In this document: piece by piece, positions 63,965-64,000 of the stretch | How positions within the stretch are numbered: position 1 is the first letter of the stretch | Layout of the letters: the number at the start of each line of letters is the position of its first letter | Assembly (NCBI RefSeq): GCF_009223885.1 | Contig: NZ_CP045144.1 | Span: 310,001-374,000, forward strand | Direction: 5' to 3' | Source of the DNA: Ancylobacter sp. TS-1 | GTDB lineage: Bacteria; Pseudomonadota; Alphaproteobacteria; Rhizobiales; Xanthobacteraceae | Length of the DNA: 64,000 bases | Translations under genes and position numbers: made by a program | The notes under the pieces: generated by a model | What the model was told of the DNA's origin: nothing | The model's input: the letters and a program-made list of their open reading frames with translations, nothing else | Databases searched by the model: none

Positions 63965-64000
63965 ATGCTTTCCCGCCGCTCGCTGTTCCAGGCCCTCGCC
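63965..64000 (+). CDS. Start of an exported protein (3' truncated by window edge)
   Basis: Only 12 codons, MLSRRSLFQALA, are visible. The S-R-R-S-L-F start is a twin-arginine signal pattern. Next to a SoxYZ-like carrier, a quinoprotein relay metallo-hydrolase would be the expected neighbour, but this is inference. No good ribosome site is visible apart from weak purines (AGGACG) 15 bases upstream. Confidence 0.45.
   Translation, partial: MLSRRSLFQALA

Overview
The window looks like chromosome of a GC-rich alphaproteobacterium. The most likely source is a facultative methylotroph of the order Hyphomicrobiales (Xanthobacteraceae-like). The reasons are the IalB and DUF1127 proteins, the many 4-base ATGA/GTGA gene overlaps, and a complete PQQ and methanol-oxidation locus with a lanthanide-type methanol dehydrogenase plus formaldehyde-activating enzyme. 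The genus is inferred, not shown. I saw no insertion sequence, prophage, CRISPR array or rRNA gene; there is one tRNA.

Layout, left half. 1-1.6 kb: the last codons of a gene resembling penicillin-binding protein 1C, a DUF1127 protein, a glutathione transferase and tRNA-Gln. 2-11.1 kb: a surface-polysaccharide block of large glycosyltransferases, including an epimerase-GT2-GT4 fusion and a GT4-GT2 fusion. 11.3-20.6 kb: core genes (IalB protein, Ppx/GppA phosphatase, RlmE, MFS exporter, GuaB, MAPEG, RsmB-like methyltransferase, GuaA). 20.7-25.3 kb: a catabolic or stress cassette directly after guaA (AraC, SDR, TetR, aldo/keto reductase, alpha/beta hydrolase) with two clear TetR-type operators. 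25.6-29.2 kb: an overlapping acyl-CoA dehydrogenase, PIG-L deacetylase and methyltransferase set, facing a GT2 gene. 29.4-33.1 kb: a 1227-residue hybrid sensor kinase. 33.1-38.9 kb: small regulatory operons, carbonic anhydrase and a two-winged-helix protein.

Right half (39.1-64 kb): one methanol/PQQ region. On the plus strand are cytochrome c, a PQQ-type metallo-hydrolase, xoxF, xoxG, xoxJ, a CXXCW protein and an HXXEE protein. On the minus strand is a six-gene operon (substrate-binding protein, beta-propeller, cupredoxin-like protein, ABC ATPase, ABC permease, exported protein) that resembles the lut lanthanide-transport cluster of Methylobacterium in content. Divergent from it is a second operon: a DUF3280-type protein and a complete ABC importer. 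Then come fae, a 69-residue secreted protein, an OmpR-type two-component pair, pqqABCDE, two unknown secreted proteins, a SoxYZ-like carrier and the start of a further exported protein.

How it fits together: PqqA-E make PQQ, the cofactor of XoxF. XoxF oxidises methanol in the periplasm and passes electrons to XoxG. Fae captures the formaldehyde. The ABC systems probably move a metal, cofactor or metallophore needed by XoxF. The regulatory DNA is the most interesting part: a strongly structured leader upstream of xoxF, tandem hairpins between xoxF and xoxG, a large hairpin that places the pqqB start codon in its loop, and one palindrome (CGGGAA-N4-TTCCCG) found both upstream of xoxF and between the two divergent ABC operons.
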